Part shown: positions 35,573 through 43,937 of the stretch, one piece after another | How positions within the stretch are numbered: the first letter of the stretch is position 1 | Layout of the letters: every line of letters starts with the position of its first letter | Assembly (NCBI RefSeq): GCF_002115785.1 | Contig: NZ_JFJY01000003.1 | Span: 310,001-374,000, forward strand | Length of the DNA: 64,000 bases | Direction: 5' to 3' | DNA from: Thalassospira sp. MCCC 1A03138 | GTDB lineage: Bacteria; Pseudomonadota; Alphaproteobacteria; Rhodospirillales; Thalassospiraceae | Translations under genes and position numbers: made by a program | The notes under the pieces: model-generated | Seen by the model: the letters and a program-made list of their open reading frames with translations, nothing else | What the model was told of the DNA's origin: nothing | Database searches by the model: none

Positions 35573-36313
35573 ATGACCGACAACGTTGCATCACAACCCG
35601 AAAACGCCTCAACACCTGATTGGCCTGTCTGGCAGGCACAAAATCCGGCGGGCACATTTTCCCAGTGGCTCAAGACGTGTGTTGCCGATGATTGGCACAA
35701 GGTCACCCACCATCCCTTTACCGATGCCTGGGGCAAGGCCGCGGTTCCCGACCGCAATCTCAAAAACTATCTGATTCAGGACCACCGTTTTATCGACCGG
35801 TTTGTTGCCCTTCTGGCCGGTGCCGTATCACGTGCGCCAACGCTGCCCGACCGGATTCCGGCCTGCCAGTTTCTCGCCCTTCTGACCGGACCGGAAAACA
35901 CCTATTTCGAACGATCACTTGATGCGCTTGGCGTCACCGAACAGGAACGCCGCGAAATGCCGGATTGGGACGTCACCTCGGACTTCAAGGACCTGATGCG
36001 CACCGCCATGGAAAGCAACGACTACGCCAGCATGCTGGCGGTTCTGGCCGTGGCCGAAGGCACCTATCTTGGCTGGGCGGACCGGGTTCACAATGAAATC
36101 AAAAGCCACCCCAAAGAATTCTGGTACGCCGAATGGCTTGATCTGCATATGGGGGACTATTTCGAAAGTGTCGTCGCCTTTCTGAATGATCAGCTCGATA
36201 AAACCGGACCGACACTCGATGACACGGCCCGTGCAAACTGTCTCTCCTGTTTTCGCGAGGCAACCGAACTTGAAGTCCGGTTCTTTGACGCGGCATGGGG
36301 TTCACAAACGTGA
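35573..36313 (+). CDS. TenA/THI-4 family protein (thiaminase II-like)
   Basis: A 246-residue all-helical protein of the TenA/PqqC superfamily. Family segments include HPFTDAWGKAAVPDRNLKNYLIQDHRFIDRFVALLAGA, GPENTYFERS and the C-terminal FREATELEVRFFDAAWG with the conserved Glu. TenA hydrolyses aminopyrimidine products of thiamine breakdown for salvage. ATG 35573 is chosen over an earlier in-frame ATG at 35468 because the added N-terminus is not family-like. The stop overlaps the GTG of a GNAT gene. No thiamine riboswitch was seen before it. Confidence 0.82.
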   Translation: MTDNVASQPENASTPDWPVWQAQNPAGTFSQWLKTCVADDWHKVTHHPFTDAWGKAAVPDRNLKNYLIQDHRFIDRFVALLAGAVSRAPTLPDRIPACQFLALLTGPENTYFERSLDALGVTEQERREMPDWDVTSDFKDLMRTAMESNDYASMLAVLAVAEGTYLGWADRVHNEIKSHPKEFWYAEWLDLHMGDYFESVVAFLNDQLDKTGPTLDDTARANCLSCFREATELEVRFFDAAWGSQT

Positions 36314-36792
36314 TCACCATCCGCCCGTATCGCGCAACCGATGCATCGGTCCTGACCGAAATTTACACCCGTTCCGTCACGGAACTGGGATCACGTGCCT
36401 ATAACCCTGATCAGGTCGGCATCTGGACGTCTCTCGCCCCAACCGCAGAACGGTTTGCCGAACTGATGGATGATGGTCGGCTGCGCCTGATTGCGGCCGA
36501 TGCAAACGGCCGGGCCGTCGCCTTTTGCGATCTCGAAGCCGACGGGCATATCCATTTTCTGTATGCCCTGCCCGAACTTGCCGGGACCGGTGCGGTCACG
36601 ACACTTTATGACGCCCTTGAAAAATCGGCACGTGACCGCAACATCGCAAAGCTCTATTCTGAAGCCAGCGAACTCGCCAAGGGCTTCCTGTTAAAACAGG
36701 GCTTTCACGTGGTTGAACGCCGCGATTTTGAAGTCGCCGGGGTCCCGATCCATAACTATGCCGTTGAAAAACGCCTGCGTCCTGTGACCTGA
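36310..36792 (+). CDS. GNAT family acetyltransferase
   Basis: About 160 residues. GTG 36310 overlaps the TenA stop as GTGA and gives the usual GNAT start (ITIRPYRATDASVLTEIYTRSV); ATG 36295 is possible. The acetyl-CoA region is LPELAGTGAVTTLYDALEKSA, a weak version of the classic Q/RxxGxG/A loop. The coupling to TenA suggests a shared job, but the acetyl acceptor is unknown. The gene ends at a bidirectional terminator. Confidence 0.82.
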   Translation: MITIRPYRATDASVLTEIYTRSVTELGSRAYNPDQVGIWTSLAPTAERFAELMDDGRLRLIAADANGRAVAFCDLEADGHIHFLYALPELAGTGAVTTLYDALEKSARDRNIAKLYSEASELAKGFLLKQGFHVVERRDFEVAGVPIHNYAVEKRLRPVT

Positions 36793-36806
36793 TGGCGGGC
36801 AAAATC

Positions 36807-36835
36807 AAAAGGCGGTCATTTCCCGACCGCCTTTT
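36807..36835. terminator. Bidirectional terminator between GNAT and pcaB
   Basis: AAAAGGCGGTC (36807-36817) pairs with GACCGCCTTTT (36825-36835) around a 7-base loop, serving the convergent GNAT and pcaB genes. Confidence 0.9.
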
Positions 36836-36839
36836 CATA

Positions 36840-38180
36840 TCAACTGTCCTTGATCGCCCGACGGGCGGTTGTCACCACCCGCTCGACAAAGGCATCGGCC
36901 TGCCCGATATAATGCGCCGGATCGCGCAACCTGGCCCAGTCGATCCCGACATCGGTCAGTTTTGGCAATTCTTCAAACAGATTGCTTTGATTGGCGGCAG
37001 ATCGCGACAACGCGTCTTTCACCAGCTTGTCCGCCCCGTCACGCCCAAGATGCTCGGCAAGGGCAAAGGTCGCGGCCTCCGCCAGCATCGCACCACGCGA
37101 CAGCTCAAGATTGGCCGCCATCCGGTCAGTATTGACCTTAAGGCTCGGCACCATATCAACCGCCTGCGCCAATCCGGCCCCGGTTGCCATGATCATCTGC
37201 GGCAATGTCAGCCATTCCAGCAACCAGCTTGCGCCAGAACGTTCATGTTCATGGATCTGGCTTTGCGCAAATGTGCCAAGCTGGCCTGCATTGAACCGCG
37301 CCAGCGTGATCAGCATCTCGGCCTGAACCGGATTGGATTTATGCGGCATTGTCGATGATCCACCGCCCTTGCCCGGCTGGACCTCGGCAATTTCGGATTG
37401 CGCCAGCAAAACCAAATCCTGCCCCATCTTGCCAAGCGCACCGCTAAGTGCGGTTAACTGTGCGGCAAAATCGACCAGAACATCGCGCTGGCTGTGCCAC
37501 GGCATATCGGTCGGCGGCAGTTCAAGTTCATCGGCCAGGTTGCGTTCAACCTCGATCGCCTTGTCCCCGATGGATGCCAGCGTCCCCGCCGCCCCGCCAA
37601 AACTTAACCGGAACAGGTCAGAACATAACGTATCAATCCGCTGATCAATCCGCACCAGTGGTGCCAGCCATCCGGCGGCCTTAAGCCCGAATGTGGTTGG
37701 CACGGCCTGCTGGGAACGGGTCCGTCCGATCATGACCGTCGCCCGGTGGGTTTCGGCCTGCGCAACCAATGCCTTGATCAGCTTGCGCGTCCGGCGGCGG
37801 ATAATCCCCACCGCATCGCGAAGCCGCAACACAAGCCCCGTATCAAACACATCCTGACTTGTCGCACCAAAATGGACATAACGCGCATCATCCCCGCCGA
37901 TCTCGGCCTTAAGTGCCTTGACCAATGCCGGCACCGGCACACCGGCACTTGCCGTACCCGCCGCCAATGTTGCGGGATCGGGGCGAAATTCGCGGCAGAT
38001 ATCGGCAATACGGTTTGCACTTGCTTCTGGGATCACGCCCGCGCGTGCCTCGGCCGATGCCAATGCCGCCTCAAACAGCACCATCGATGCGATCTGCGCA
38101 TCATCGGTAAAAAGCGCGGCAATTTCCGCATCGGCAAACAGATTGCCAAGCATCGCAGAATCAAAAGGCGAAATCGTCAT
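36840..38180 (-). CDS. pcaB: 3-carboxy-cis,cis-muconate cycloisomerase
   Basis: A 446-residue protein of the fumarase/argininosuccinate lyase superfamily. The signature GGSSTMPHKSNPVQAE (about 269-284) is intact, and HFGATSQDVFDTGL is the other active-site block. It cyclises 3-carboxymuconate from protocatechuate cleavage to 4-carboxymuconolactone. It is separated from pcaF by 154 bases including a terminator, so it may have its own promoter or rely on readthrough; in many alphaproteobacteria pcaB instead follows pcaG directly. Confidence 0.92.
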   Translation of the reverse strand: MTISPFDSAMLGNLFADAEIAALFTDDAQIASMVLFEAALASAEARAGVIPEASANRIADICREFRPDPATLAAGTASAGVPVPALVKALKAEIGGDDARYVHFGATSQDVFDTGLVLRLRDAVGIIRRRTRKLIKALVAQAETHRATVMIGRTRSQQAVPTTFGLKAAGWLAPLVRIDQRIDTLCSDLFRLSFGGAAGTLASIGDKAIEVERNLADELELPPTDMPWHSQRDVLVDFAAQLTALSGALGKMGQDLVLLAQSEIAEVQPGKGGGSSTMPHKSNPVQAEMLITLARFNAGQLGTFAQSQIHEHERSGASWLLEWLTLPQMIMATGAGLAQAVDMVPSLKVNTDRMAANLELSRGAMLAEAATFALAEHLGRDGADKLVKDALSRSAANQSNLFEELPKLTDVGIDWARLRDPAHYIGQADAFVERVVTTARRAIKDS

Positions 38181-38281
38181 CTGGTTTGGTCCACCGTTTA
38201 AACAGGTGTTATTTCAGTTTGGCAGGGGTCAGAACCCTAGTGTCGCGCCGCTATTGCGTTCGGTCAACAACACAAAAAGAA

Positions 38282-38312
38282 GCCCCTGCCCGTTCTTCAA
38301 CGGCACAGGGGC
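38282..38312 (-). terminator. Terminator after pcaF
   Basis: GCCCCTG (38282-38288) pairs with CAGGGGC (38306-38312), with inner CCGTT/AACGG pairing. On the minus strand a T-rich run follows (complement of 38275-38281). It should end the pcaDCHG-IJF transcript before pcaB. Confidence 0.8.
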
Positions 38313-38334
38313 CCTTTTGAAATCAAACGATCAA

Positions 38335-39540
38335 TCAGACCGCTTCAAGCACAATGGCAATGCCCTGCCCGACGCCAATGCACATCGTCGCCAGCGCATA
38401 TTTACCACCGGTACGTTTCAGCTGCATCGCCGCCGTCCCGGTGATACGTGCGCCCGACATGCCAAGCGGATGACCAAGGGCAATCGCCCCGCCATTCGGG
38501 TTCACACGCGCATCGTCATCGGCAAGACCAAGGTCGCGCAATGTCGCCAGCCCCTGCGAGGCAAAGGCCTCGTTCAGTTCGATCACGTCAAGCTGATCGG
38601 TCGTAAGGCCAAGACGCGCCAGAAGCTTCTTGCTGGCCGGTGCCGGGCCAAAACCCATGATGCGTGGCGGGACACCCGCCGTTGCACCGCCAAGCACCTT
38701 GGCAATCGGTTTCAGGCCGTATTTCTTGACCGCCGCCTCCGATGCAATGATCAATGCTGCCGCACCGTCATTCACACCCGATGCGTTGCCCGCCGTCACC
38801 GAACCGCCTTCGCGGAACGGGGTCGGCAGCTTGCCAAGTTTTTCGGCTGTCGTGCCCGGACGCGGATGTTCGTCCTTGTCGACGATGATCGGGTCGGCCT
38901 TGCGCTGCGGAATGGTGACCGGCGTGATTTCAGCAGCCAGATTACCGTTTTCCTGTGCTGCCACCGCCTTGTCCTGCGACCGGGCGGCAAAGGCATCCTG
39001 ATCAGCACGGCTGATCTTGAAATCCTCGGCCACGTTTTCACCGGTTTCCGGCATGGAATCAACGCCGTACTGCTTTTTCATCACCGGATTGATGAAACGC
39101 CAGCCAATCGTGGTGTCATAGATTTCCGCATTGCGCGAAAAGGCGGTTTCGGCCTTTGGCATCACAAACGGCGCACGCGACATGCTTTCGACACCGCCGG
39201 CAATCATCAGATCGGCCTCGCCCGATTTGATCGCGCGTGCGGCCATGATGATCGCGTCCATACCCGATCCGCACAGACGGTTGACCGTCGTGCCGGTCAC
39301 ATTTTCCGGCAACCCGGCCAGAAGCGACGACATGCGCGCCACGTTGCGATTGTCTTCACCGGCCTGGTTGGCACATCCGAAAATCACGTCATCGACATCG
39401 CCGAAATCGATATTCGGGTTGCGTTCGATTAACGCCTTCAGCGGAATGGCACCAAGGTCGTCCGCACGAACCGACGAAAGACTGCCGCCAAAACGGCCAA
39501 TCGGGGTGCGGATAAAATCGCAGATATAAGCATCAGCCAT
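38335..39540 (-). CDS. pcaF: 3-oxoadipyl-CoA thiolase
   Basis: A 401-residue thiolase. The nucleophile Cys is in NRLCGSGMDAI (about 90), and the C-terminal NPNGGAIALGHPLGMSGAR and MCIGVGQG blocks carry the catalytic His and second Cys. It splits 3-oxoadipyl-CoA with CoA into succinyl-CoA and acetyl-CoA, the last step of the beta-ketoadipate pathway. ATG 39540 has AAGGA 8 bases before it. It lies 11 bases after pcaJ in the same unit, which supports this role over a generic acetoacetyl-CoA thiolase. Confidence 0.92.
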   Translation of the reverse strand: MADAYICDFIRTPIGRFGGSLSSVRADDLGAIPLKALIERNPNIDFGDVDDVIFGCANQAGEDNRNVARMSSLLAGLPENVTGTTVNRLCGSGMDAIIMAARAIKSGEADLMIAGGVESMSRAPFVMPKAETAFSRNAEIYDTTIGWRFINPVMKKQYGVDSMPETGENVAEDFKISRADQDAFAARSQDKAVAAQENGNLAAEITPVTIPQRKADPIIVDKDEHPRPGTTAEKLGKLPTPFREGGSVTAGNASGVNDGAAALIIASEAAVKKYGLKPIAKVLGGATAGVPPRIMGFGPAPASKKLLARLGLTTDQLDVIELNEAFASQGLATLRDLGLADDDARVNPNGGAIALGHPLGMSGARITGTAAMQLKRTGGKYALATMCIGVGQGIAIVLEAV

Positions 39541-39551
39541 ATTCAAAGTCC

Positions 39552-40325
39552 TTACTGCTGGCCTTCATGGGCCTTGGCGGTGCGGGCATGCAGGTCACGC
39601 AGGACCTGAAGCTCGTGCGCGTCGGGCACCGGAGTTTCGGCGAGTTCATCAGCAAATTCAACAGCCCAGCCGGTGTTTTCGATAATATCTTCGCGCTTCA
39701 CGCCCGGATGGATCGATGTCACGATGAAATGCTTGCCAACCGGATGCGGTTCCATGATGCAAAGATCGGTAATCAAACGCGACGGACCTTTGGTATCAAC
39801 ACCATAAGATGCGCGGTCATCCCCGCCCTTGCCATGACCAAGCGAGGTCACGAAATCGATCTTCTCAACAAAGCCGCGTTTGCTTTGTTTCATCACCAGA
39901 AACACCTCGCCACAGCTCGTCGCGATTTCCGGCGCCCCGCCACCACCCGGCAGGCGGACTTTGGGATCGTCATAATCGCCAATCACGGTGGTGTTGATGT
40001 TGCCGTATTTATCAAGCTGTGCCGCGCCAAGGAAGCCGACGGAAATCTTGCCGCCCTGTAACCAGTAACGGAACATTTCCGGCACCGGCACGGTATTGAC
40101 GGCCGTTTCGCACAGCTCGCCATCACCGATGGATAGTGGCAATACGTCCGGCTTCGTGCCAATCGTGCCGCTTTCATAAATCAGGGTCAGTTCCGGCGCA
40201 TGCGTCAACCGTGCAAGGTTGCACGCCGCCGACGGCATGCCGATGCCGACAAAGCACACATCGTCATTCTTGAGTGCGCGCGAGGCAGAAACCGTCATCA
40301 TTTCGGTAGGGGTATAGTCAACCAT
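39552..40325 (-). CDS. pcaJ: 3-oxoadipate CoA-transferase, beta subunit
   Basis: A 257-residue subunit. It resembles glutaconate CoA-transferase beta and CatJ of the beta-ketoadipate pathway in length and in ICVGIGMP-type start (VCFVGIGMPSAACNLARL) rather than the shorter SCOT-type PcaJ. It has LIYESGTIGTKP and GGGGAPEIATSC. With PcaI it transfers CoA from succinyl-CoA to 3-oxoadipate. GGAGGAAAG precedes the ATG. It lies 14 bases from pcaI and 11 from pcaF. Confidence 0.9.
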   Translation of the reverse strand: MVDYTPTEMMTVSASRALKNDDVCFVGIGMPSAACNLARLTHAPELTLIYESGTIGTKPDVLPLSIGDGELCETAVNTVPVPEMFRYWLQGGKISVGFLGAAQLDKYGNINTTVIGDYDDPKVRLPGGGGAPEIATSCGEVFLVMKQSKRGFVEKIDFVTSLGHGKGGDDRASYGVDTKGPSRLITDLCIMEPHPVGKHFIVTSIHPGVKREDIIENTGWAVEFADELAETPVPDAHELQVLRDLHARTAKAHEGQQ

Positions 40326-40339
40326 GATCTTTCCTCCGC

Positions 40340-41194
40340 TTACCCTTTGTTCGCTTCGCGCTTGGCGGCGAAATCTTCGGGGCCGCCCTTCATGACATGC
40401 TCATCGATCCACGCGGTGAAACTGTCACGATCATTGGCGATCTTATCCCACGCCTTGTAAAACGCGTTGTCGCGCTTGTAATAGCCTTGGGCATAAGACG
40501 GATGTGCCCCACCCGGCACCTCGACAATCGCGGTCACCGCCCAGTTCGGCAGCATCACGGCGTTGTAGGGAACATCGTCAAAGTTATCGACGATCTCCTC
40601 GACCGTGATGATCGACTTTTTCGCCGCCAGAACGGCTTCTTTCTGAACACCGACAATGCCTTCAAACAGGACATCGCCCTTTTTATTGGCTTTCTGGGCA
40701 TGGACCACGGCAACATCCGGACGAATGGCCGGAACAGCGGCCAGGCTTTCACCAGTGAACGGGCATTCGATGAATTTGATATTCTTGTTCACGCGCGGCA
40801 ATTCCGCCCCGCGATATCCCTTGAACACCGCACAGGGCAAACCTGCCGCCCCCGCGTCATAGGCATTGGCCATTGCCGCGTGGCTGTGTTCTTCGATCTC
40901 AAGCTTGTGCGGCCAGCCTTCCTGAACCGCATCGCGCAACCGGTGCAAAGACCCGACACCGGGGTTCCCGCCCCACGAAAACACCAGTTTCCTTGCACAA
41001 CCGGCCCCGATCAGCTGATCATAGATCATGTCGGGCGTCATCCGGATCAGGGTCAGATCCCTGATCCCCTGACGAATGACCTCGTGCCCGGCGGCATGCG
41101 GGATCAGATGCGTGAAACCTTCCATCGAGACGGTATCGCCATCCTTGATGCAGGATGCGACAGCCTCTTTAAGCGACATGAAACGTGCAACCAC
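40340..41194 (-). CDS. pcaI: 3-oxoadipate CoA-transferase, alpha subunit
   Basis: A 284-residue subunit of the glutaconate CoA-transferase/CatI type. Visible blocks are DGDTVSMEGFTHLIPHAAGHEVIRQG near the start and the SWGGNPGVGSLHRLRDAV loop. GTG 41194 is supported by GGAG 7 bases upstream. It pairs with pcaJ. A gap of 131 bases separates it from pcaG; that gap holds a 9-bp inverted repeat (GGATGGCTG 41264-41272, CAGCCATCC 41304-41312) that may attenuate the upstream message. Confidence 0.9.
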   Translation of the reverse strand: MVARFMSLKEAVASCIKDGDTVSMEGFTHLIPHAAGHEVIRQGIRDLTLIRMTPDMIYDQLIGAGCARKLVFSWGGNPGVGSLHRLRDAVQEGWPHKLEIEEHSHAAMANAYDAGAAGLPCAVFKGYRGAELPRVNKNIKFIECPFTGESLAAVPAIRPDVAVVHAQKANKKGDVLFEGIVGVQKEAVLAAKKSIITVEEIVDNFDDVPYNAVMLPNWAVTAIVEVPGGAHPSYAQGYYKRDNAFYKAWDKIANDRDSFTAWIDEHVMKGGPEDFAAKREANKG

Positions 41195-41325
41195 GGTAAA
41201 ACTCCTGTGGTAACCAGAACAAGAAAACGCGGCATATCTCAGCCGGATGCGTTGGAATGATTTGGATGGCTGCGCCTACCGGCTTTCCCCAAAGCAGCGA
41301 ACACAGCCATCCGGACCGAAGCGAC

Positions 41326-41913
41326 CTACACGTCGAAGAACACGGTTTCCGCGTCCCCCTGCATGTGAATGTCGATCCGGTATTCAACCCCGGTACGGGT
41401 TTCGACACGCTTGGCAATCAGCGTGTCACGGCGATCGGCGGGAACCGATTGCAGGATGTCATCCTTGGCGTTAAGTTCCGCCTCGTCATCGAAATAGAAA
41501 CGGGTAAAGGCATGAACCAGCATGCCGCGCATGAACACGATGACATTGACAAACGGGGCCGTGCCATCGGCAACAACCCCCGGTTTGACGGTGTCAAAAT
41601 AAAATCGGTTCTGCGCGTCCGTGCCGGTACCGCAACGGCCAAGGCCCCGGAAATCCGATGATGCAACATCCACCGGATTTTCGGTATAGGTGCCGTTGGC
41701 ATCGGCCTGCCAGATTTCGATCATCGCGTCATTGACGACATCGCCGTTGCCATCAAGCACACGACCGATGATGCGGATATGTTCGCCTTCCGCGTCCGGT
41801 CCGGCGATGGTCGTGTCGGCAATGTCGGTAAAGTCGTATGCATATTGCCCGGCAGTCAGGCCATAGGCGAAATACGGACCAACCGTCTGCGAGGGGGTTT
41901 CACCATATGCCAT
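41326..41913 (-). CDS. pcaG: Protocatechuate 3,4-dioxygenase, alpha subunit
   Basis: A 195-residue intradiol dioxygenase subunit. It has TPSQTVGPYFAYGL near the N-terminus and IEIWQADANGTY, DFRGLGRCGTG and the C-terminal YRIDIHMQGD typical of PcaG. The alpha subunit lacks the iron ligands and completes the active-site wall. It starts 3 bases after the pcaH stop, so the pair is co-translated to equal amounts. Confidence 0.94.
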   Translation of the reverse strand: MAYGETPSQTVGPYFAYGLTAGQYAYDFTDIADTTIAGPDAEGEHIRIIGRVLDGNGDVVNDAMIEIWQADANGTYTENPVDVASSDFRGLGRCGTGTDAQNRFYFDTVKPGVVADGTAPFVNVIVFMRGMLVHAFTRFYFDDEAELNAKDDILQSVPADRRDTLIAKRVETRTGVEYRIDIHMQGDAETVFFDV

Positions 41914-41916
41914 GAC

Positions 41917-42618
41917 TTAATTCTCCATCGGGGTGGCATTGCGTCCGCGCAGGACGATGTCAAACTGATAACCAAGGGCGAAGCCTTCCTCGGTCTTCTC
42001 GATCGAGAATTTCGAAATCAGGCGTTCGCGTGCCGCGGCGTCCTCGGTGCCCAGGAAAATCGGATCAAGTTCGAGCAACGGATCACCCGGAAAATACATC
42101 TGGGTCACAAGGCGCGTGGCAAATCCCGGCCCGAACAGCGACAGATGAATATGGTTCGGACGCCATGCGTTGAAATGGTTGCCCCACGGATAGGCCCCCG
42201 GCTTGATCGTATAGAAAACATAATTGCCGTTGGCATCGGTCATGCACCTGCCCGATCCGCGGAAATTCGGGTCCAGCGGCGCGTCATGCTGATCCACCTT
42301 ATGCACATAACGCCCCGCCGCATTGGCCTGCCAGACTTCGACAAGAATGTCGGGCTGCGGGCGGCCATCGGTATCCATGACCTTGCCATGCACCACAATA
42401 CGTTCGCCCAGCGGTTCACCATTGGTGATGCCGTTTTTCGTCAGATCGAAGTCAAGCTTGCGCACCGATGCCGGGGCAAAACGCGGGCCGGCGCCCTCGG
42501 TCAGACCCGACTTGATGGCAAGCGGTGCACGGGTCGGACCACGCAGAATGGTCGATTTGTAACCGGGTGCGATAAAGGGGGCGTGGGAACCCCAGTCGCG
42601 CGGTTTAAAGGTGGACAT
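41917..42618 (-). CDS. pcaH: Protocatechuate 3,4-dioxygenase, beta subunit
   Basis: A 233-residue catalytic subunit. The non-heme Fe(III) ligands can be placed: Tyr in ANAAGRYVHKVDQHD, Tyr in IKPGAYPWGNH, and two His in WRPNHIHLSLFG. It cleaves protocatechuate between its hydroxyls to 3-carboxy-cis,cis-muconate. GGGAGAG precedes the ATG. It follows pcaC by 5 bases. Confidence 0.95.
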   Translation of the reverse strand: MSTFKPRDWGSHAPFIAPGYKSTILRGPTRAPLAIKSGLTEGAGPRFAPASVRKLDFDLTKNGITNGEPLGERIVVHGKVMDTDGRPQPDILVEVWQANAAGRYVHKVDQHDAPLDPNFRGSGRCMTDANGNYVFYTIKPGAYPWGNHFNAWRPNHIHLSLFGPGFATRLVTQMYFPGDPLLELDPIFLGTEDAAARERLISKFSIEKTEEGFALGYQFDIVLRGRNATPMEN

Positions 42619-42623
42619 GGCGT

Positions 42624-43016
42624 TTACTCTCCCTTGGCGGCCGCATCGATCTCGGCATAGGTTTGTTTGGCAATGCGGAATGCCGTATTGGCGGTGGGAA
42701 CACCGGCATAGACCGCAACATGCATCAGAACTTCACGGATATCTTCACGCGTGGCACCGGTATTAAGCGTCGCACGGATATGCATCGCCAGTTCTTCTTC
42801 ATGGCCAAGCCCGGCCAGAAGCGCGATGGTCACAATGCTGCGTTCGCGTTTGGTGAACGCATCGCTGGTCCAGACACCATTCCAGACATTCTCGGTGATG
42901 TAACGCTGAAAACCGGCATCGATTTCCGTGACATTCGCCGATGCGCGATCCACATGGGCATCGCCCAGAACGGAACGGCGGGTTTTCATACCTACTTCAT
43001 ACCGGTTCTCAGACAA
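42624..43016 (-). CDS. pcaC: 4-carboxymuconolactone decarboxylase
   Basis: A 130-residue AhpD-like protein with the family run TENVWNGVW near residue 41 and the conserved His in EVLMHVAVYAGVP. It decarboxylates 4-carboxymuconolactone to the enol-lactone. TTG 43016 is supported by AAGGAGAA within the end of pcaD, and the two genes overlap by 8 bases; the ATG at residue 10 is the alternative. Confidence 0.92.
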   Translation of the reverse strand: MSENRYEVGMKTRRSVLGDAHVDRASANVTEIDAGFQRYITENVWNGVWTSDAFTKRERSIVTIALLAGLGHEEELAMHIRATLNTGATREDIREVLMHVAVYAGVPTANTAFRIAKQTYAEIDAAAKGE

Positions 43017-43809
43017 GGTTCTTCTCCTTGATAAATCGGTCGATCAACCGGGAAAGCAATTCCGGGGTTTCAAGGCACGGCAAATGCCCGACCCCGTTTA
43101 TAAGTTCGAATTGGGCACCGGGGATCATCCCGGCCATCTCGCGCACCACATCGGGCGGTGTCGCCAGATCATCCGATCCGCAAACACAAAGGACCGGAAC
43201 AGAAATGCGGGTCGCGGCATCGCGCAGATCACCATCACGAAGGGCAACGCACGTTCCGACATAACCATCCACCGTGGTCCGCACCAGCATGTCGCGATAC
43301 ATCGCGGTTTCAACCGGCCGTTCACGGCGATATGTCGACGACAGCCACCGTTCGATAATCGCATCGCCAAGAACCTCGATACCACCTTCCCTGATGGCAT
43401 TGATGCGCATGTTCCAGCCATCCGCATCGCCAAGTTTCGGCGCAGTATCGCAAAGGATCAGGCCGCGAACACGTTCTGGCACCAGTTCCGTGACCTTCTG
43501 CGCAATCAGTCCGCCAACCGACAAACCGCAGATGATGACGTCCTTGACGCCCAGATAATCCAGAAGCCCGATCAGGTCATTGGCATGCAGGTCGATATTG
43601 TAATCCGCCCCGCCAATGCCCGATAAACCATGCCCGCGCTTGTCATAGGTTATGGCGTTTAACCGGTCGGCAAAGGCCGGGGCAACATCGTTCCAGATAC
43701 GCAGATCGGTACCCAGCGAATTTGAAAACACCAAAGCCGGGCCGTCTTTCGGGCCGGTCTGGCAATAATGGATATGTGTCCCGTTGATCGGGGCGACTTG
43801 TAAACTCAT
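43009..43809 (-). CDS. pcaD: 3-oxoadipate enol-lactonase
   Basis: About 266 residues, an alpha/beta hydrolase with nucleophile Ser in IICGLSVGGLIAQ, oxyanion-side VFSNSLGTDLRIW, and catalytic His in INGVGHLPCLE. It hydrolyses beta-ketoadipate enol-lactone to beta-ketoadipate. ATG 43809 is chosen over an earlier codon at 43887 because GGTGGAA precedes it and the longer form would run into the operator. It is the first gene of the pca operon, divergent from pcaQ. Confidence 0.92.
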   Translation of the reverse strand: MSLQVAPINGTHIHYCQTGPKDGPALVFSNSLGTDLRIWNDVAPAFADRLNAITYDKRGHGLSGIGGADYNIDLHANDLIGLLDYLGVKDVIICGLSVGGLIAQKVTELVPERVRGLILCDTAPKLGDADGWNMRINAIREGGIEVLGDAIIERWLSSTYRRERPVETAMYRDMLVRTTVDGYVGTCVALRDGDLRDAATRISVPVLCVCGSDDLATPPDVVREMAGMIPGAQFELINGVGHLPCLETPELLSRLIDRFIKEKNLV

Positions 43810-43853
43810 GTTTTCCACCCTGACTTGTTCCCCATAATCTGGCAGGCAGTTTT

Positions 43854-43891
43854 GGTTATGTAAAATGAGGATTTGCGTTAATTGCATAACT
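43854..43891. promoter_or_regulatory. Probable PcaQ-responsive element, pcaD/pcaQ intergenic
   Basis: GGTTATG (43854-43860) and CATAACT (43885-43891) form GTTATG-N24-CATAAC. The same half-sites with the same 24-base spacing recur before the TRAP operon (44886-44923). The half-site matches the ATAACC part of the published PcaQ box from memory. On the minus strand an ATAGTT-N4-AATTAA sequence partly resembling the full box also lies here. Confidence 0.6.
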
Positions 43892-43937
43892 ATACAATTA
43901 TATAAACTTGCAAGATTTGATTTCTGGAATGGTACGC

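Noticed and set aside
37918-39432. A 504-residue open frame on the plus strand
   Set aside because: It is antisense to pcaB and pcaF and spans the terminator between them. No domain or ribosome site was seen.
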